A stretch of 64,000 nucleotides of DNA from Formosimonas limnophila (lineage in GTDB: Bacteria > Pseudomonadota > Gammaproteobacteria > Burkholderiales > Burkholderiaceae), in contig NZ_BMZG01000001.1 of assembly GCF_014652675.1 (NCBI RefSeq), forward strand, positions 124,001 through 188,000, read 5' to 3'. A model generated the notes under the pieces. That model was not told the origin of the DNA and did no database searches. It saw only the letters and a program-made list of their open reading frames with translations. The translations under genes and the position numbers were made by a program. How positions within the stretch are numbered: position 1 is the first letter of the stretch; each line of letters starts with the position of its first letter. This document shows, one piece after another, positions 46,964 to 56,830 of the stretch.

Positions 46964-47485
46964 TTAAGCGGGTACTGTAATCATTGAATAACAATCAAAC
47001 CCAGCCAGTTTCTCGCGTCCACCGAGTCCATCGAGTTCGAGTAAAAAGCCAAATCCCACTGTTTCACCGCCCAACTGTGACACGAGTTGCGTTACAGCAT
47101 GAGCGGTGCCGCCCGTGGCCAGTAAGTCATCAACAATGAGAACGCGCTCGCCCGCTTGGATGGCGTCTGCGTGAATTTCTAAGCGGTCTGTACCGTACTC
47201 TAATGCGTAGTTAACACCAATCGTGACTGAAGGCAGCTTATTTGGTTTTCGAACAGGGACAAAGCCTGCGCCAAGTGCATAAGCGAGCGTAGGAGCAAAG
47301 ATAAAACCACGCGCTTCTGTGCCAATCACCTTGTCGATTTTCTGGTCTTTAAACTGCGCGATAAAGGTATCCATAATGGTTTTAAGGCCGATGGGGTCTT
47401 CAAGTGCTGTGGTGATGTCGTAGAACAATATTCCCTCTTTGGGGTAATTTGGTACTTGTCTAATGAGCGATAAGATGTCTGTCAT
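46964..47485 (-). CDS. apt: Adenine phosphoribosyltransferase
   Basis: Purine salvage enzyme, 173 residues, making AMP from adenine and PRPP. The PRPP loop VLIVDDLLATGGTA and the FIFAPTLAYALGAGFVPVRKPNKLP block are typical. I choose the ATG at 47485 (MTDILSLI) because AGGAC lies 8 nt before it; the longer frame would overlap lplT. It follows lplT by 35 nt on the same strand, likely one transcript. Confidence 0.95.
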   Translation of the reverse strand: MTDILSLIRQVPNYPKEGILFYDITTALEDPIGLKTIMDTFIAQFKDQKIDKVIGTEARGFIFAPTLAYALGAGFVPVRKPNKLPSVTIGVNYALEYGTDRLEIHADAIQAGERVLIVDDLLATGGTAHAVTQLVSQLGGETVGFGFLLELDGLGGREKLAGFDCYSMITVPA

Positions 47486-47520
47486 TTTTGTGTCCTGTGT
47501 GCAGTCAAAATCAAAATAGG

Positions 47521-48837
47521 TCAAATGTGTTCGTGATGAGCGATTTCTTCAATGAGTTTATCGGCATCATGGTGTTTTTTATTGTACAAATACCAGCGGT
47601 AAAACATCATCATAAGCACAGTGATGAATACGATGAACAACACGATTGCTGTATGCAATGGCACATGGAAGTATTTAAGTCCAGCGTAGATAGACAGCAT
47701 CAACAAAATACTTAAGTTTTCATTGAAGTTTTGTACGGCAATAGAGTGACCTGCGCTGAGCAGGACGTAACCACGATGCTGAAGCATCGCATTCATCGGC
47801 ACGAGGAAAAATCCGCCAAGTGCACCAATCATCACCATGAGCGGGAATGCAATGTACACCGAGCGAATCCACAGCAGTGAAATCAGTGACACACCAAGTA
47901 ACATGCCAAGTGGAATCACCGACGTGGCGCGGCGCATGGCGATAAATCGTGCGGCCAGTATGGCACCGATGGTACTGCCGATGCCGACGAATGCTTGCAT
48001 GACGAATGAGTCATTTTTTGTCTGTCCCAGGTCTTGCTGAGCCCAGTCGAGGATGATGAACTGCATGACTGCCGCCACACCCCACAGCAATGTAGTAATC
48101 GCGAGAGAAATTTGGCCAAGTTTGTCGCGCCACAGTGTCATATTGCAGTGCCAAAAGTCTTTGATGAGTGCACCGACGCGGTGTGCTTGCTTTTCGTATC
48201 GGACGCCTGTGTCGGGAATCAATCGATTTAAAATGGCCGCAAGCGCATAAATCAGACAAATGATGAAAATAGCGGTGGTCGCTGGTGTGAAGCTGGTGAA
48301 GGGGAACAGGCTGTGAAACCAAACTTGCACATTACTCTTGGCGAGTAATGCACCAGTGGCTGTGCCAAATATGATGGACAGCACCGTGGCTGCTTCAATC
48401 CACCCATTGGCCACCACGAGTTTTTCGGCTGGCAACAGTTCAGTGATGATGCCGTATTTGGCAGGTGAGTAAGCAGCGGCACCCAACCCGACAACGGCAT
48501 AAGCCATGAGCGGATGCACACCAAAGAGCATGATGGACGCACCAATGATTTTGATGGAATTGGTGATGAACATGACTTGCCCTTTGGGGCGAGAGTCAGC
48601 AAAGGCACCGACAAACGGAGCGAGCAACACGTAAGATATGGTGAAAAAAGCCTTGAGCATTGGCTCTAAACTGGAGTCGGCCAGCATTTCAGCCAGTAAA
48701 ATCACAGAAGCGGCCAATAGTGCATTATCAGCCAGAGAAGAGAAAAATTGTGCGGCGAGGATGGTGTAAAACGCCCGACTGGTCGAGCGAGTCATTTTTA
48801 CTTGATTTGTTGCTGGTTGGCTATGATGCACAGGCAA
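47521..48837 (-). CDS. lplT: Lysophospholipid transporter LplT
   Basis: MFS-type inner-membrane flippase of about 430 residues with 12 hydrophobic segments, which returns lysophospholipids from the periplasmic face. Hallmarks are FYTILAAQFFSSLADNALL at the N-terminus, RPKGQVMFITNSIKI in the first cytoplasmic loop, YSPAKYGIITELLPAEKLVVANGWIEA and FNENLSILLMLSIY. The acyltransferase partner Aas is not next to it. An ATG 14 codons in (48795) is an alternative start. Divergent from alr, an arrangement known in Burkholderiales. Confidence 0.92.
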   Translation of the reverse strand: MPVHHSQPATNQVKMTRSTSRAFYTILAAQFFSSLADNALLAASVILLAEMLADSSLEPMLKAFFTISYVLLAPFVGAFADSRPKGQVMFITNSIKIIGASIMLFGVHPLMAYAVVGLGAAAYSPAKYGIITELLPAEKLVVANGWIEAATVLSIIFGTATGALLAKSNVQVWFHSLFPFTSFTPATTAIFIICLIYALAAILNRLIPDTGVRYEKQAHRVGALIKDFWHCNMTLWRDKLGQISLAITTLLWGVAAVMQFIILDWAQQDLGQTKNDSFVMQAFVGIGSTIGAILAARFIAMRRATSVIPLGMLLGVSLISLLWIRSVYIAFPLMVMIGALGGFFLVPMNAMLQHRGYVLLSAGHSIAVQNFNENLSILLMLSIYAGLKYFHVPLHTAIVLFIVFITVLMMMFYRWYLYNKKHHDADKLIEEIAHHEHI

Positions 48838-49133
48838 TCCTCAAAAATAACACAGTCAATGTTTGCAATGTGTTTCAAACTCATTGGTTAAACATGTGCT
48901 GCAAGAGTGTTTTTACATGTTTTTAAGTAGGCGAATTTATATCATGAATCCGTGTCCAGCGGTGATTTAATCGCGACCAAAATAGGAGAGATGCACGAAG
49001 TTAGCAGATTAATAAAGAAATATATTGTGAAAATGAGTGTTTTTTTGAGTGAAATTAAGCACCAACAGTGACTACAATTGCACAGATTCAAAGACCAAAT
49101 AGCAAGAGACTTATCAGCCCGTAGGAGTTCTTT

Positions 49134-50216
49134 ATGCCGCGCCCCATTATCGCCAAAATTTATCCGCAAGCGGTTGCGCACAATATTACTGTTGCACAAA
49201 CAATTTCAGGTGCGAAAGCATGGGCCACCATCAAGGCCAATGCCTATGGCCATGGCATTGAACGTATTTTTTCTGGACTGCAAGGTGCGCAAGGCTTGGC
49301 CATGCTCGATTTCGACGAAGCGCGACGTGTGCGTGAGCTCGGCTGGGAAAAGCCTATTTTAATGCTCGAAGGGTGCTTTTCTCCTGATGATTATCGCTCT
49401 GCGCAGTCACTGGATTTAACGGTGGTGATTCACCATGCGGCGCAGATCGACTGGCTGATTGCAGCCAATCTGCATAAAAATTTGAATGTGTATTTGAAAA
49501 TGAACACGGGTATGAACCGCGTGGGGTTTATGCCGAGCGAATACGGTGCGGCATTTGAGCGACTCAATGCTTTGGCTAATGTGGGGAACATCACGCTCAT
49601 GACGCATTTTGCCAATGCTGATTTAAGTGATGGCCTTACAGAAGCGATGGAGCGGTTTAATTCAGTGACTGCACCCATACTCATTCAACATCCACAGCTT
49701 GAGCGTAGCTGCAGCAATTCGGCTGCTGTTCTGGCGCATTCATCTGCGCATTTTGACTGGGTGCGTCCAGGAATTATGATTTATGGTAGCTCTCCGTTTG
49801 CGAACAAAAGTGCCCATGAATGCGGTCTGTTACCAGCTATGGCATTGCAATCAGAAATCATCGGTGTACAGCACATCGTTGCGGGCGAGGCGGTCGGCTA
49901 TGGTTCGAGGTTTGTTGCTGATAAGCCAATGACGATTGGTGTTGTGGCTTGTGGCTATGCCGATGGTTATCCGCGTCATGCACCAGATGGCACGCCAGTG
50001 ATTGTCGGTGGTGTTCGGACTCGATTGATTGGGCGAGTATCGATGGATATGTTGATGGTTGACTTGACCGATATAAGTGGCGTTGGCATTGGCTCAACGG
50101 TTGAGCTCTGGGGAAAGAATGTGCCGATTGACGATGTGGCGCAGGCATCTGGTACGATTGGTTATGAGCTGATGTGTGCATTGGCACAGCGAGTGCCTGT
50201 GGTGGTCGAGACATAA
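49134..50216 (+). CDS. alr: Alanine racemase
   Basis: PLP-dependent racemase giving D-alanine for peptidoglycan, 360 residues. The PLP lysine is Lys34 in WATIKANAYGHG; the second catalytic base, a Tyr, is in GEAVGYGSRFVADKPM. Ribosome binding site GTAGGAG. Also conserved are NTGMNRVGF and the C-terminal RVSMDMLMVDLTD. A TACAAT at 49073-49078 could be its -10 element. Ended by its own terminator. Confidence 0.95.
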   Translation: MPRPIIAKIYPQAVAHNITVAQTISGAKAWATIKANAYGHGIERIFSGLQGAQGLAMLDFDEARRVRELGWEKPILMLEGCFSPDDYRSAQSLDLTVVIHHAAQIDWLIAANLHKNLNVYLKMNTGMNRVGFMPSEYGAAFERLNALANVGNITLMTHFANADLSDGLTEAMERFNSVTAPILIQHPQLERSCSNSAAVLAHSSAHFDWVRPGIMIYGSSPFANKSAHECGLLPAMALQSEIIGVQHIVAGEAVGYGSRFVADKPMTIGVVACGYADGYPRHAPDGTPVIVGGVRTRLIGRVSMDMLMVDLTDISGVGIGSTVELWGKNVPIDDVAQASGTIGYELMCALAQRVPVVVET

Positions 50217-50264
50217 GTAACGTGTGACGAGTGTACTTATATTTGATGGATTATCGGGAAAGAC

Positions 50265-50288
50265 AAAGACGCGAATTTCGCGTCTTTT
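50265..50288 (+). terminator. Terminator of alr
   Basis: AAAGACGCGA (50265-50274), ATT loop, TCGCGTCTTT (50278-50287): a perfect 10-bp stem with T-rich end. Confidence 0.9.
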
Positions 50289-50464
50289 GTATTTTTAGGG
50301 GTAAATACACGTGATCTGACTTGATAAATGACTTGGTATTGTCGTTGGGCTGATAAAAAACCACTTTAAATGCGCACAAAATAAGTGTATTAAAAATTCT
50401 CCACCCTGAAGATCCAAAGGTGTTTCGTGCTAAAAAAGTACATTTCATGATTATGCTGCACCAA

Positions 50465-51038
50465 TCCACCCCAGCAAAAGCTTGTGATGGCGAGTTTTTT
50501 GGCATTAACGGCCTTGTTGTTGGCTGCGTAAGCGACACAGACATCTAAGTCACTCATACCTTGGGCATCGGGGACTTTGCTGGTGACGTTTTTTTTTGAA
50601 TGTCTTGAATGTTGGTGATGACAGACACATCGCCTTGACGTATGAAGAGGCTGGTGCAATGGCGTAGTAACCAGCTTTGGCCAATCGGCGGCAGATGTCT
50701 TTGATGTGTTCGTGGACACCGAAAATTTCGTGTATGACCAGCATCATGTCTAAGTTTTTGCCTGTAGCAGGCATGGCGAAATAGGAGGGGATATTACCAT
50801 CCTTGGTGGGCACTTTGACTTCGCCGACGGTTAGGTCAATACTGTCGGTATAAATGGTTTGTGAAGTGACGGGTAAAACGGCAGCGGCGAAGCCTGCTGC
50901 TAAACTACCCTTAATGAAGTTGCGGCGATCGACAGGCTTTGTGGGGGCAGGTGGACTGGTGTGCTCAAAAACAGGTTTGGAGGTGTTTATGTGTGCGCTC
51001 CTTGGTGGATGGGTGGGGTAAAGTTGTTTTGTGAGCAT
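50465..51038 (-). pseudogene. Broken Tat-exported dienelactone hydrolase
   Basis: The intact frame from 51038 has a twin-arginine signal (DRRNFIKGSLAAGFAAAVLP) and then a DLH-type alpha/beta hydrolase core (LDMMLVIHEIFGVHEHIKDICRRLAKAGYYAIAP). About 50650 a one-base loss shifts the frame (the continuation LFIRQGDVSVITNIQDIQ is readable in another frame), a second shift follows in a run of nine A at 50589-50597, and the third frame then carries VTSKVPDAQGMSDLDVCVAYA...AITSFCWGG with the nucleophile cysteine. Sequence after FCWGG is unrelated, so the C-terminal third, including the catalytic Asp and His, is lost. Confidence 0.85.
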
Positions 51039-51100
51039 ACACCAAAACGTTTGTTAGGATATTGTGCGTAGGATAAGACGGGAAAGCAAGGAGTGGAGTG

Positions 51101-52594
51101 ATGAGTGATGGAAAAAATACATTAGCAACATTGGCGATGTCGCGTGGGGTTGAGGAGCAGGCGGCACAAAAAGGTGATGACTTGATGGGGCGGGCGGCAC
51201 GTGCAACGGTAGACTGGCTGATGCCGCAGGTCAGTGCTGGAGCGACTATTTGGGTTGCTGCGGGTGTGGGCAACAATGGAGGTGATGCTTTGTTAGCGGC
51301 ATCGTTGTTGCATGAGCGTGGTTTTCGTGTGTCGCTGATTGTACCAACACTACCAGTGAGTGCAGCAACACAATCTGCTCTGCGACAATGCGAAGAGCAA
51401 GGTTTGCCCATATGGCGTGAACGTTCGGAATGGCAAGCTCAAACAGTCACATCTGCACCTGATTGGGTGATTGATGGTTTGCTGGGCATTGGATTAAGTC
51501 GTGCACCAGAAGGTGTTTTTGCCGAATTGATTGATGATTTGAATGCTCTGTCTGTGCCGATTGTGGCCTTGGATGTGCCCTCTGGTGTGGATGCGCAGAC
51601 GGGTGTTGTTGCGGGTTCTGCGATTCGGGCTTGTTTTACTTTGACTTTTTTGTATCAAAAGTCAGGTTTGTGGATGGGCGATGGGGCAGATTGTTCAGGC
51701 GAGGTGGTTTTGGCTGATTTGGATTTTGCCTCGTCGTCATTGATTGAGAGCGATGGGCGTTTGAATCTTCACCATGAGGGCACTTTAAGCCAACTCAAAC
51801 GCCCGCGCAACAGCCACAAAGGTCGATTTGGCTCAGTGGTAGTGGTTGGTGGGCACGTTGGTATGGTGGGCGCTGCAATCTTGGCGGGGCGTGCCGCATT
51901 TTCGGCTGGGGTGGGCAAGGTTTTGTTGCATCTGCTGGATGACCGATTAGTGGTTGACCCGATGTCGCCCGAATTAATGATGCGCGGAGCGATGGAGGAT
52001 GTGTCTGGTGTAAATGCGGTGGTGATTGGGCCTGGGCTTGGTCAGAGCGAGCAGTCGTTGGCTGCTTTGATGAATGTGCTCTCTGTGATGACGCCACAGC
52101 AATCTTTGGTAGTGGATGCGGATGCCTTGAATTTGATGGCGCAGCATGAGTCACTGCGTCGAGATTTGATTGGTCGAGAGTCGTTTGCGGTTTTGACGCC
52201 ACATCCGACGGAAGCGGCGCGTTTGCTGAACATAAGCACAGTACAAATTCAGGCCAATCGAATCGATGCGGCGCAAACTTTGGCGAAGTTGTATCACAGT
52301 GTCGTGGTGCTCAAAGGCGTCGGTACGGTGATTGCCTCACCGGATGGTGCGTATTGTGTCAACACAACGGGCGGTGCGGCACTGGCTGTGGCGGGGCAGG
52401 GTGATGTGTTGTCTGGATTGCTGGCTGCGTTACTGGCGATGGGGGGTGCGCCATTTGAAGCGGCTTGTTTGGCTGTGTATGTGCATGGTATGGCAGGAGA
52501 TGATTACACGCAGGCTGTGCAAGGCACGATTGGCCTATCGCCCAGCCACATGCCGCAGCTGATTAGCGCGGTTTTGAATCGTTTGCAGGCTTAA
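51101..52594 (+). CDS. nnrD: Bifunctional NAD(P)H-hydrate epimerase / dehydratase
   Basis: Repairs damaged NAD(P)H hydrates: the N-terminal YjeF_N domain (about 1-210; GVGNNGGDALLAASLL) epimerises them, and the C-terminal ribokinase-like domain (about 225-497) dehydrates them using ADP or ATP (VVIGPGLGQSEQSL and AGQGDVLSGLLAALLAMG). Domain order matches E. coli Nnr. AAGGAG at 51088-51093 is 7 nt from the ATG at 51101; a GTG one codon before is less likely. Confidence 0.94.
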   Translation: MSDGKNTLATLAMSRGVEEQAAQKGDDLMGRAARATVDWLMPQVSAGATIWVAAGVGNNGGDALLAASLLHERGFRVSLIVPTLPVSAATQSALRQCEEQGLPIWRERSEWQAQTVTSAPDWVIDGLLGIGLSRAPEGVFAELIDDLNALSVPIVALDVPSGVDAQTGVVAGSAIRACFTLTFLYQKSGLWMGDGADCSGEVVLADLDFASSSLIESDGRLNLHHEGTLSQLKRPRNSHKGRFGSVVVVGGHVGMVGAAILAGRAAFSAGVGKVLLHLLDDRLVVDPMSPELMMRGAMEDVSGVNAVVIGPGLGQSEQSLAALMNVLSVMTPQQSLVVDADALNLMAQHESLRRDLIGRESFAVLTPHPTEAARLLNISTVQIQANRIDAAQTLAKLYHSVVVLKGVGTVIASPDGAYCVNTTGGAALAVAGQGDVLSGLLAALLAMGGAPFEAACLAVYVHGMAGDDYTQAVQGTIGLSPSHMPQLISAVLNRLQA

Positions 52595-52616
52595 ATGCAG
52601 ATGTCCAAGCCTTCTG

Positions 52617-53358
52617 TTATTTGTATTTGGGATCGAGGGTATTCATCGCACGATTCCGCACGATTCCAAAATGTAAATTACAAACCGTAGTTGTGACGAC
52701 CACGTGCGTGGTGCATTGAGTGTGCGGTTGAGGTGTTCACCCAACGACTCAACCAGTGTGCGTTCATACTGCGAGGAAAAAACTCTCGCCCGCTGTGTCC
52801 ATAAACATTGTAGGCGGTTGAGATGGACTGAAAAATAAAAAATGCCAAAGGATGTACTGGAACCATGAAAATAATCACAGAAACAATCAGTGCTTCAACC
52901 AATGCCTCTGTGGGGTGAAAGCTGTAAGCAGCAAAAGCTGTTGGATACACAGAGGGATGATGGAGTTGGTGCATGGTACGAAACCGCTTAGGCGAGTGCA
53001 TCAGACGATGCGACCAGTAGAAAAAAGTATCGTGCAAAACCAGCATCACCAAAATACTTAAGCCGAACCACCAAATCGGGTACGTGCCCATATCAAAATA
53101 AATCAAGCTGTATTGAAGTAAACCAGAACCTAAAATCAACGAATTAATCACCGCAAAAATCAGCACGGTGACCATTGAGTACATTAACTCTCTTTTGATA
53201 TTCATGCGTCAGTCAAACTGCTTGGGGGCGTGCTCATGCACACGGCCTAAGCCACCTTCTCCCGTTGGTCGAGCAATCAAAAACATTATCGCAGCCATAC
53301 CAATGTAGCGAAAGCCGTACAGAATAAAAGCAAAAACACCTGCCCATAAAATTTGGAT
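52617..53358 (-). pseudogene. Broken sterol desaturase / fatty acid hydroxylase gene
   Basis: One frame across this region encodes a membrane di-iron hydroxylase with three lesions. (1) TGA at 53209-53211 separates an N-terminal membrane segment (FAFILYGFRYIGMAAIMFLIA, ending HEHAPKQFD) from the main part, which resumes at once with RMNIKRELMYS. (2) After HNYGL comes TAA (52678-52680), then FTFWNRA continues the family's conserved YFTFWDR block. (3) GCACGATTCC is tandemly duplicated (52648-52667), shifting the frame; removing one copy gives FTFWNRAMNTLDPKYK and a stop at 52617-52619. The middle 175 codons retain His motifs HDTFFYWSHRLMH, HQLHH and HSMHH. No start codon is seen for the N-terminal part. 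Confidence 0.82.
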
Positions 53359-54675
53359 TTAATTATTAATGAATGGAATTTCACCGTTTGGTAAAAGCAA
53401 CCACATCTGACCCACTTGTTTGGTATGTCCAGCCAACTCGCCTGCGGTTTGACCAGAACCCCAGTAAATATCTGCGCGTACCGCACCACGAATCGCGCCG
53501 CCTGTGTCTTGAGCAATCATCAGTCGGTTTAGTGGTTGTTTGCTGTGTGGGTGTGTGGTGGATAGATAGGTTGGTGTGCCATAAGCCGTGTAGCGAGGAT
53601 CAACGGCGATGCTGTGCTCCGCTGTGAGTGGCACGCCTTGTGCACCGATTGGCCCATCGTTGGAGCTTGGCAGTATTTGAAAAAACACGTAACTTGGGTT
53701 TTGGTTGAGCACTTCTCGTCGTTGTTTGGGGTGTTTGGCGAGCCAGTCTTTGATTATTTGTGCGGACACTTCATGAAGTTTTACGTAGTTGTAATCTGCA
53801 AGCCATTTGCCAATCGCTTTGTAGCGATGACCGTTTTGCTCTGCATAACTGAGCCGAACGGTGCTGCCGTCAGTAAGCTTTAATCGGCCTGATCCTTGAA
53901 TTTCTAAGAAAAATAAATCAACTTCATCATCGGCCCAACCAAGAATAGGGGCTGCTTTTAGTGGTTCAGCGTCGATTTGCTCACGGGTGAGGTAGGGCAC
54001 GAGTTGTTGGCCATTCAGTCGTGTTTTGAGCACTTTTGTTCGACTGTCGATGGTGAAGTCGCTGGTTGTTAAAGTGGCATCTGTCTGTGTTTTGTCGTCT
54101 GGATGAGGGATGACTTGCCACGTGCCATTGACGCGGCGAACGGTGAGCGTAGCTTGTTGCTTGGCTGTTTCATCTATGGGCAATACAATCAAATCAGTTG
54201 GGATGCCATAAATGGGGAAGCGTGCGGTTGCTGTGCGTGTGAGTGAGCCCTTGATGACGGGCTCGTAGTAGCCAGTGATCAGACCTGTGGTTTTGCCGTT
54301 TTCATTCAATTGCCACGCGGTGAAATGTTGCTCAAAAAACTGCCGTGCAGACGTAGCATCTGTGGCGTTGACTTGCTTGGCTTGCTGGCAAACCGTCTCC
54401 CATTTTTTAGGCATGGATGAGTTGCAGCTTTTTAAAAATGCAGACAAGCTAAGAGTTGCATTTTGCTCAGGCCAAGCGGGTAGATGGGTGACTGGCAATG
54501 GTGCATAGTTCGCTGGGCGAGCTGTGTTTGCGGTGGTTTTTGACGGTGCGGCGTTTGGCTGAGGAGAAGATTTTGAGGTTTTATCATCCGTGGTGCAACT
54601 GATGAGTAAGCAGCTAACGATGACGACAGCAGTGCTTTTGATTAATTTAGGCGGAAAAAGGGCTTTGGAGTGCAT
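53359..54675 (-). CDS. mltA: Membrane-bound lytic murein transglycosylase A
   Basis: Outer-membrane lipoprotein that cleaves peptidoglycan with 1,6-anhydro bond formation. 438 residues: lipoprotein signal with lipobox LISC (Cys27), a Ser/Thr/Ala-rich linker, the MltA barrel domain (TGLITGYYEPVIKGS onward) and the 3D domain with AQDTGGAIRGAVRADIYWGSG, which contains the catalytic Asp of DIYWG. It diverges from gnd with 103 bp between them. Confidence 0.95.
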   Translation of the reverse strand: MHSKALFPPKLIKSTAVVIVSCLLISCTTDDKTSKSSPQPNAAPSKTTANTARPANYAPLPVTHLPAWPEQNATLSLSAFLKSCNSSMPKKWETVCQQAKQVNATDATSARQFFEQHFTAWQLNENGKTTGLITGYYEPVIKGSLTRTATARFPIYGIPTDLIVLPIDETAKQQATLTVRRVNGTWQVIPHPDDKTQTDATLTTSDFTIDSRTKVLKTRLNGQQLVPYLTREQIDAEPLKAAPILGWADDEVDLFFLEIQGSGRLKLTDGSTVRLSYAEQNGHRYKAIGKWLADYNYVKLHEVSAQIIKDWLAKHPKQRREVLNQNPSYVFFQILPSSNDGPIGAQGVPLTAEHSIAVDPRYTAYGTPTYLSTTHPHSKQPLNRLMIAQDTGGAIRGAVRADIYWGSGQTAGELAGHTKQVGQMWLLLPNGEIPFINN

Positions 54676-54778
54676 GATTAGTGAAAATTTTTAAAAAACC
54701 GACCATAAAGCAAAAGCAAACTGTGGTCAATCGTTTTACAATGGCGAACACTTTGATAACACCATTTGAGGGGAACAC

Positions 54779-56293
54779 ATGAGTACAACAGATATCGGTT
54801 TGGTCGGTTTGGCTGTCATGGGGCAAAATTTGGCATTGAACATTGCTGATCACGGCTACACGATTGCGGTCTATAACCGCAGTCCAGAAAAAACCAACGA
54901 ATTTATGGCGCATTGCAAAGCAAATGAGCCTTCGCACGAGCGTTTGATTGGCTTTGCGGATTTGAGCGAGTTTGTTCAAAGCATCAAACGCCCACGCAAA
55001 ATCATTCTCCTTGTCAAAGCTGGCGCAGCAACGGACGCGACCATCGACGCCTTGCTCCCACATTTAGAAAAAGACGACATCATCATCGATGGTGGTAATG
55101 CGTTGTGGACGGACACCATTCGCCGCGAAAAAGATTTATCAGCTAAGGGTTTTGAGTTTATTGGCTCAGGTGTCTCAGGTGGCGAAACGGGCGCGCGCTT
55201 TGGCCCATCACTCATGCCAGGTGGCACGGCCCAAGCGTGGGCATCGCTCGAGCCGATTTGGCGAGACATCGCAGCCAAAGTTGACCCTGTCACAGGTGCG
55301 CAGCTCAGCGGCGCAGAACCGGGCAAACCAATTGAAGGCGGTGTGTCGTGCACGGCGCACGTTGGTTCTGATGGCGCAGGTCACTATGTCAAAATGGTGC
55401 ACAACGGCGTCGAATACATCGACATGCAGCTCATCTGCGAAGGCTACAGCCTGATGAAAAACATGCTTGGCATGAATGCAGGTGAAATCGGCCAAGTCTT
55501 TGAAAAATGGAATCAAGGTAAGTTATCCAGTTTCCTGATTGAAATCACTGCCGATATTTTGCAACAAAAAGACCCAGCTGACGCCACAGGCGACACGTGG
55601 TTTGTTGACAAGGTCCTCGACACCGCAGGTCAAAAGGGCACAGGCATGTGGACCGCCGCGAATGCGCTTGAGCTCGGTGTACCTGCCAATGCGATTGCGG
55701 AAGCGGTATTTGCTCGCTCATTATCAGCGCTGAAAGAGGAACGTGTGGCTGCGAGTTCGATTCTCAAAGGCCCAACCTTGCCGTTTGAATCGGACCGTGA
55801 AGCAATCATCGAGGCCATCGGTGATGCGCTCTACAGCTCAAAAATCTGCGCTTACGCGCAAGGCTTCCAACTCATGAAAGAAGCGGAAAAAGAATACAAC
55901 TGGACACTCGACTTTGGGACCATCGCTCAAATTTGGCGTGGCGGTTGCATCATCCGTGCGGCATTTTTGCAAAAAATCACGGACGCATACAGCAACAATC
56001 CAGAATTGAAAAATCTGATGTTGGACTCGTATTTCACCAATGCTTTGCACGACGCGCAAAATAACTGGCGCGAAGTCATCGCCTTGGCTGTTCGTCATGG
56101 CATTCCCGTACCAGCGTTTAGCTCTGCGTTGGCGTACTTTGATGGCTACCGCAGTGCGGTGGTGCCTGCCAACTTATTGCAAGCACAGCGTGATTATTTT
56201 GGTGCTCATACTTATGAGCGTACTGACGAGCCACGTGGTCAGTTCTACCATCTCGATTGGCCACAAACGCCACGTGTGCAAAGCAAGATTTAA
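54779..56293 (+). CDS. gnd: 6-phosphogluconate dehydrogenase, decarboxylating
   Basis: Oxidative pentose phosphate enzyme making ribulose 5-phosphate, CO2 and NADPH. NADP-binding [17 protein letters not shown], substrate motif [19 protein letters not shown], the catalytic Lys in [19 protein letters not shown] and C-terminal [14 protein letters not shown] are present. At 504 residues it is the long form. Ribosome binding site GAGGGGAAC. A TACAAT at 54737-54742 is a -10 candidate; a weak ACAACGC / GCGTTGT hairpin follows the stop. Confidence 0.96.
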   Translation: MSTTDIGLVGLAVMGQNLALNIADHGYTIAVYNRSPEKTNEFMAHCKANEPSHERLIGFADLSEFVQSIKRPRKIILLVKAGAATDATIDALLPHLEKDDIIIDGGNALWTDTIRREKDLSAKGFEFIGSGVSGGETGARFGPSLMPGGTAQAWASLEPIWRDIAAKVDPVTGAQLSGAEPGKPIEGGVSCTAHVGSDGAGHYVKMVHNGVEYIDMQLICEGYSLMKNMLGMNAGEIGQVFEKWNQGKLSSFLIEITADILQQKDPADATGDTWFVDKVLDTAGQKGTGMWTAANALELGVPANAIAEAVFARSLSALKEERVAASSILKGPTLPFESDREAIIEAIGDALYSSKICAYAQGFQLMKEAEKEYNWTLDFGTIAQIWRGGCIIRAAFLQKITDAYSNNPELKNLMLDSYFTNALHDAQNNWREVIALAVRHGIPVPAFSSALAYFDGYRSAVVPANLLQAQRDYFGAHTYERTDEPRGQFYHLDWPQTPRVQSKI

Positions 56294-56352
56294 ATAAAAC
56301 CCACAACGCTCGGCTTGATGTCAGGCGTTGTTTTATTCCCAAGGAGACAAAA

Positions 56353-56742
56353 ATGAATCAAATAAACAAAGGCTTAGCGATTTTGGCGTGTGCTTTGACA
56401 CTCGGGTTGATTGGTTGTGCCACCACCTCAGGTACACCCAACATCGAGTCGTCTATGGAAAAGATGGGGGAACATATTGGTGCAGCCATGAAAAGCACGA
56501 ATATGAACGACTTTGCGATGCATGCCAAAGCGTTCCGCGAAAACGTTGATCATGCAGGTCAAAACACTTACCCAGGCACCACCTCTGAACAAACCATGTA
56601 CCGTGAAGGTATTGCGAAGTTGGCACAAGGATTAAATGCAGTGGATGCGCAGATTGTTGCAGGTGATTTAGACGCGGCGAAAAATGCGTTGAAAGCACTG
56701 TTGCCTGTGCGCAATCAGTACCACGCAGTTTTGAAGAAATGA
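56353..56742 (+). CDS. Cytochrome b562-like lipoprotein
   Basis: Protein of 129 residues with a lipoprotein signal peptide (lipobox LIGC, Cys22) and a mature four-helix-type domain that aligns by eye with cytochrome b562: SSMEKMGEHIG at the start of helix 1, ending LLPVRNQYHAVLKK, compared with the E. coli NNMETLNDNLK and TTRNAYHQKYR. The two haem ligands of cytochrome b562, Met near the N-terminus and His near the C-terminus, are both conserved. The lipid anchor is unusual, since E. coli b562 is soluble. Good ribosome binding site (AAGGAGAC). Follows gnd by 59 nt; haem binding is inferred. Confidence 0.75.
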   Translation: MNQINKGLAILACALTLGLIGCATTSGTPNIESSMEKMGEHIGAAMKSTNMNDFAMHAKAFRENVDHAGQNTYPGTTSEQTMYREGIAKLAQGLNAVDAQIVAGDLDAAKNALKALLPVRNQYHAVLKK

Positions 56743-56795
56743 GGATTTAAATGCATTTAAAAAGCAACTAAAGTTATCTAACAGTGTTTAATTTT

Positions 56796-56830
56796 AAAAA
56801 AGCCCCAGGATGAATTCGGGGCTTTTTTTT
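56796..56830 (+). terminator. Terminator of the lipoprotein gene
   Basis: A-run, GCCCC (56802-56806) with GGGGC (56818-56822), then eight T. A-run and T-run extend the stem. Confidence 0.88.

Noticed and set aside
53212-53358. Small membrane ORF between mltA and the desaturase as a separate gene
   Set aside because: No ATG/GTG/TTG start in a sensible place; its frame runs directly into the desaturase across one stop codon, so it is better read as the lost N-terminus of that gene.
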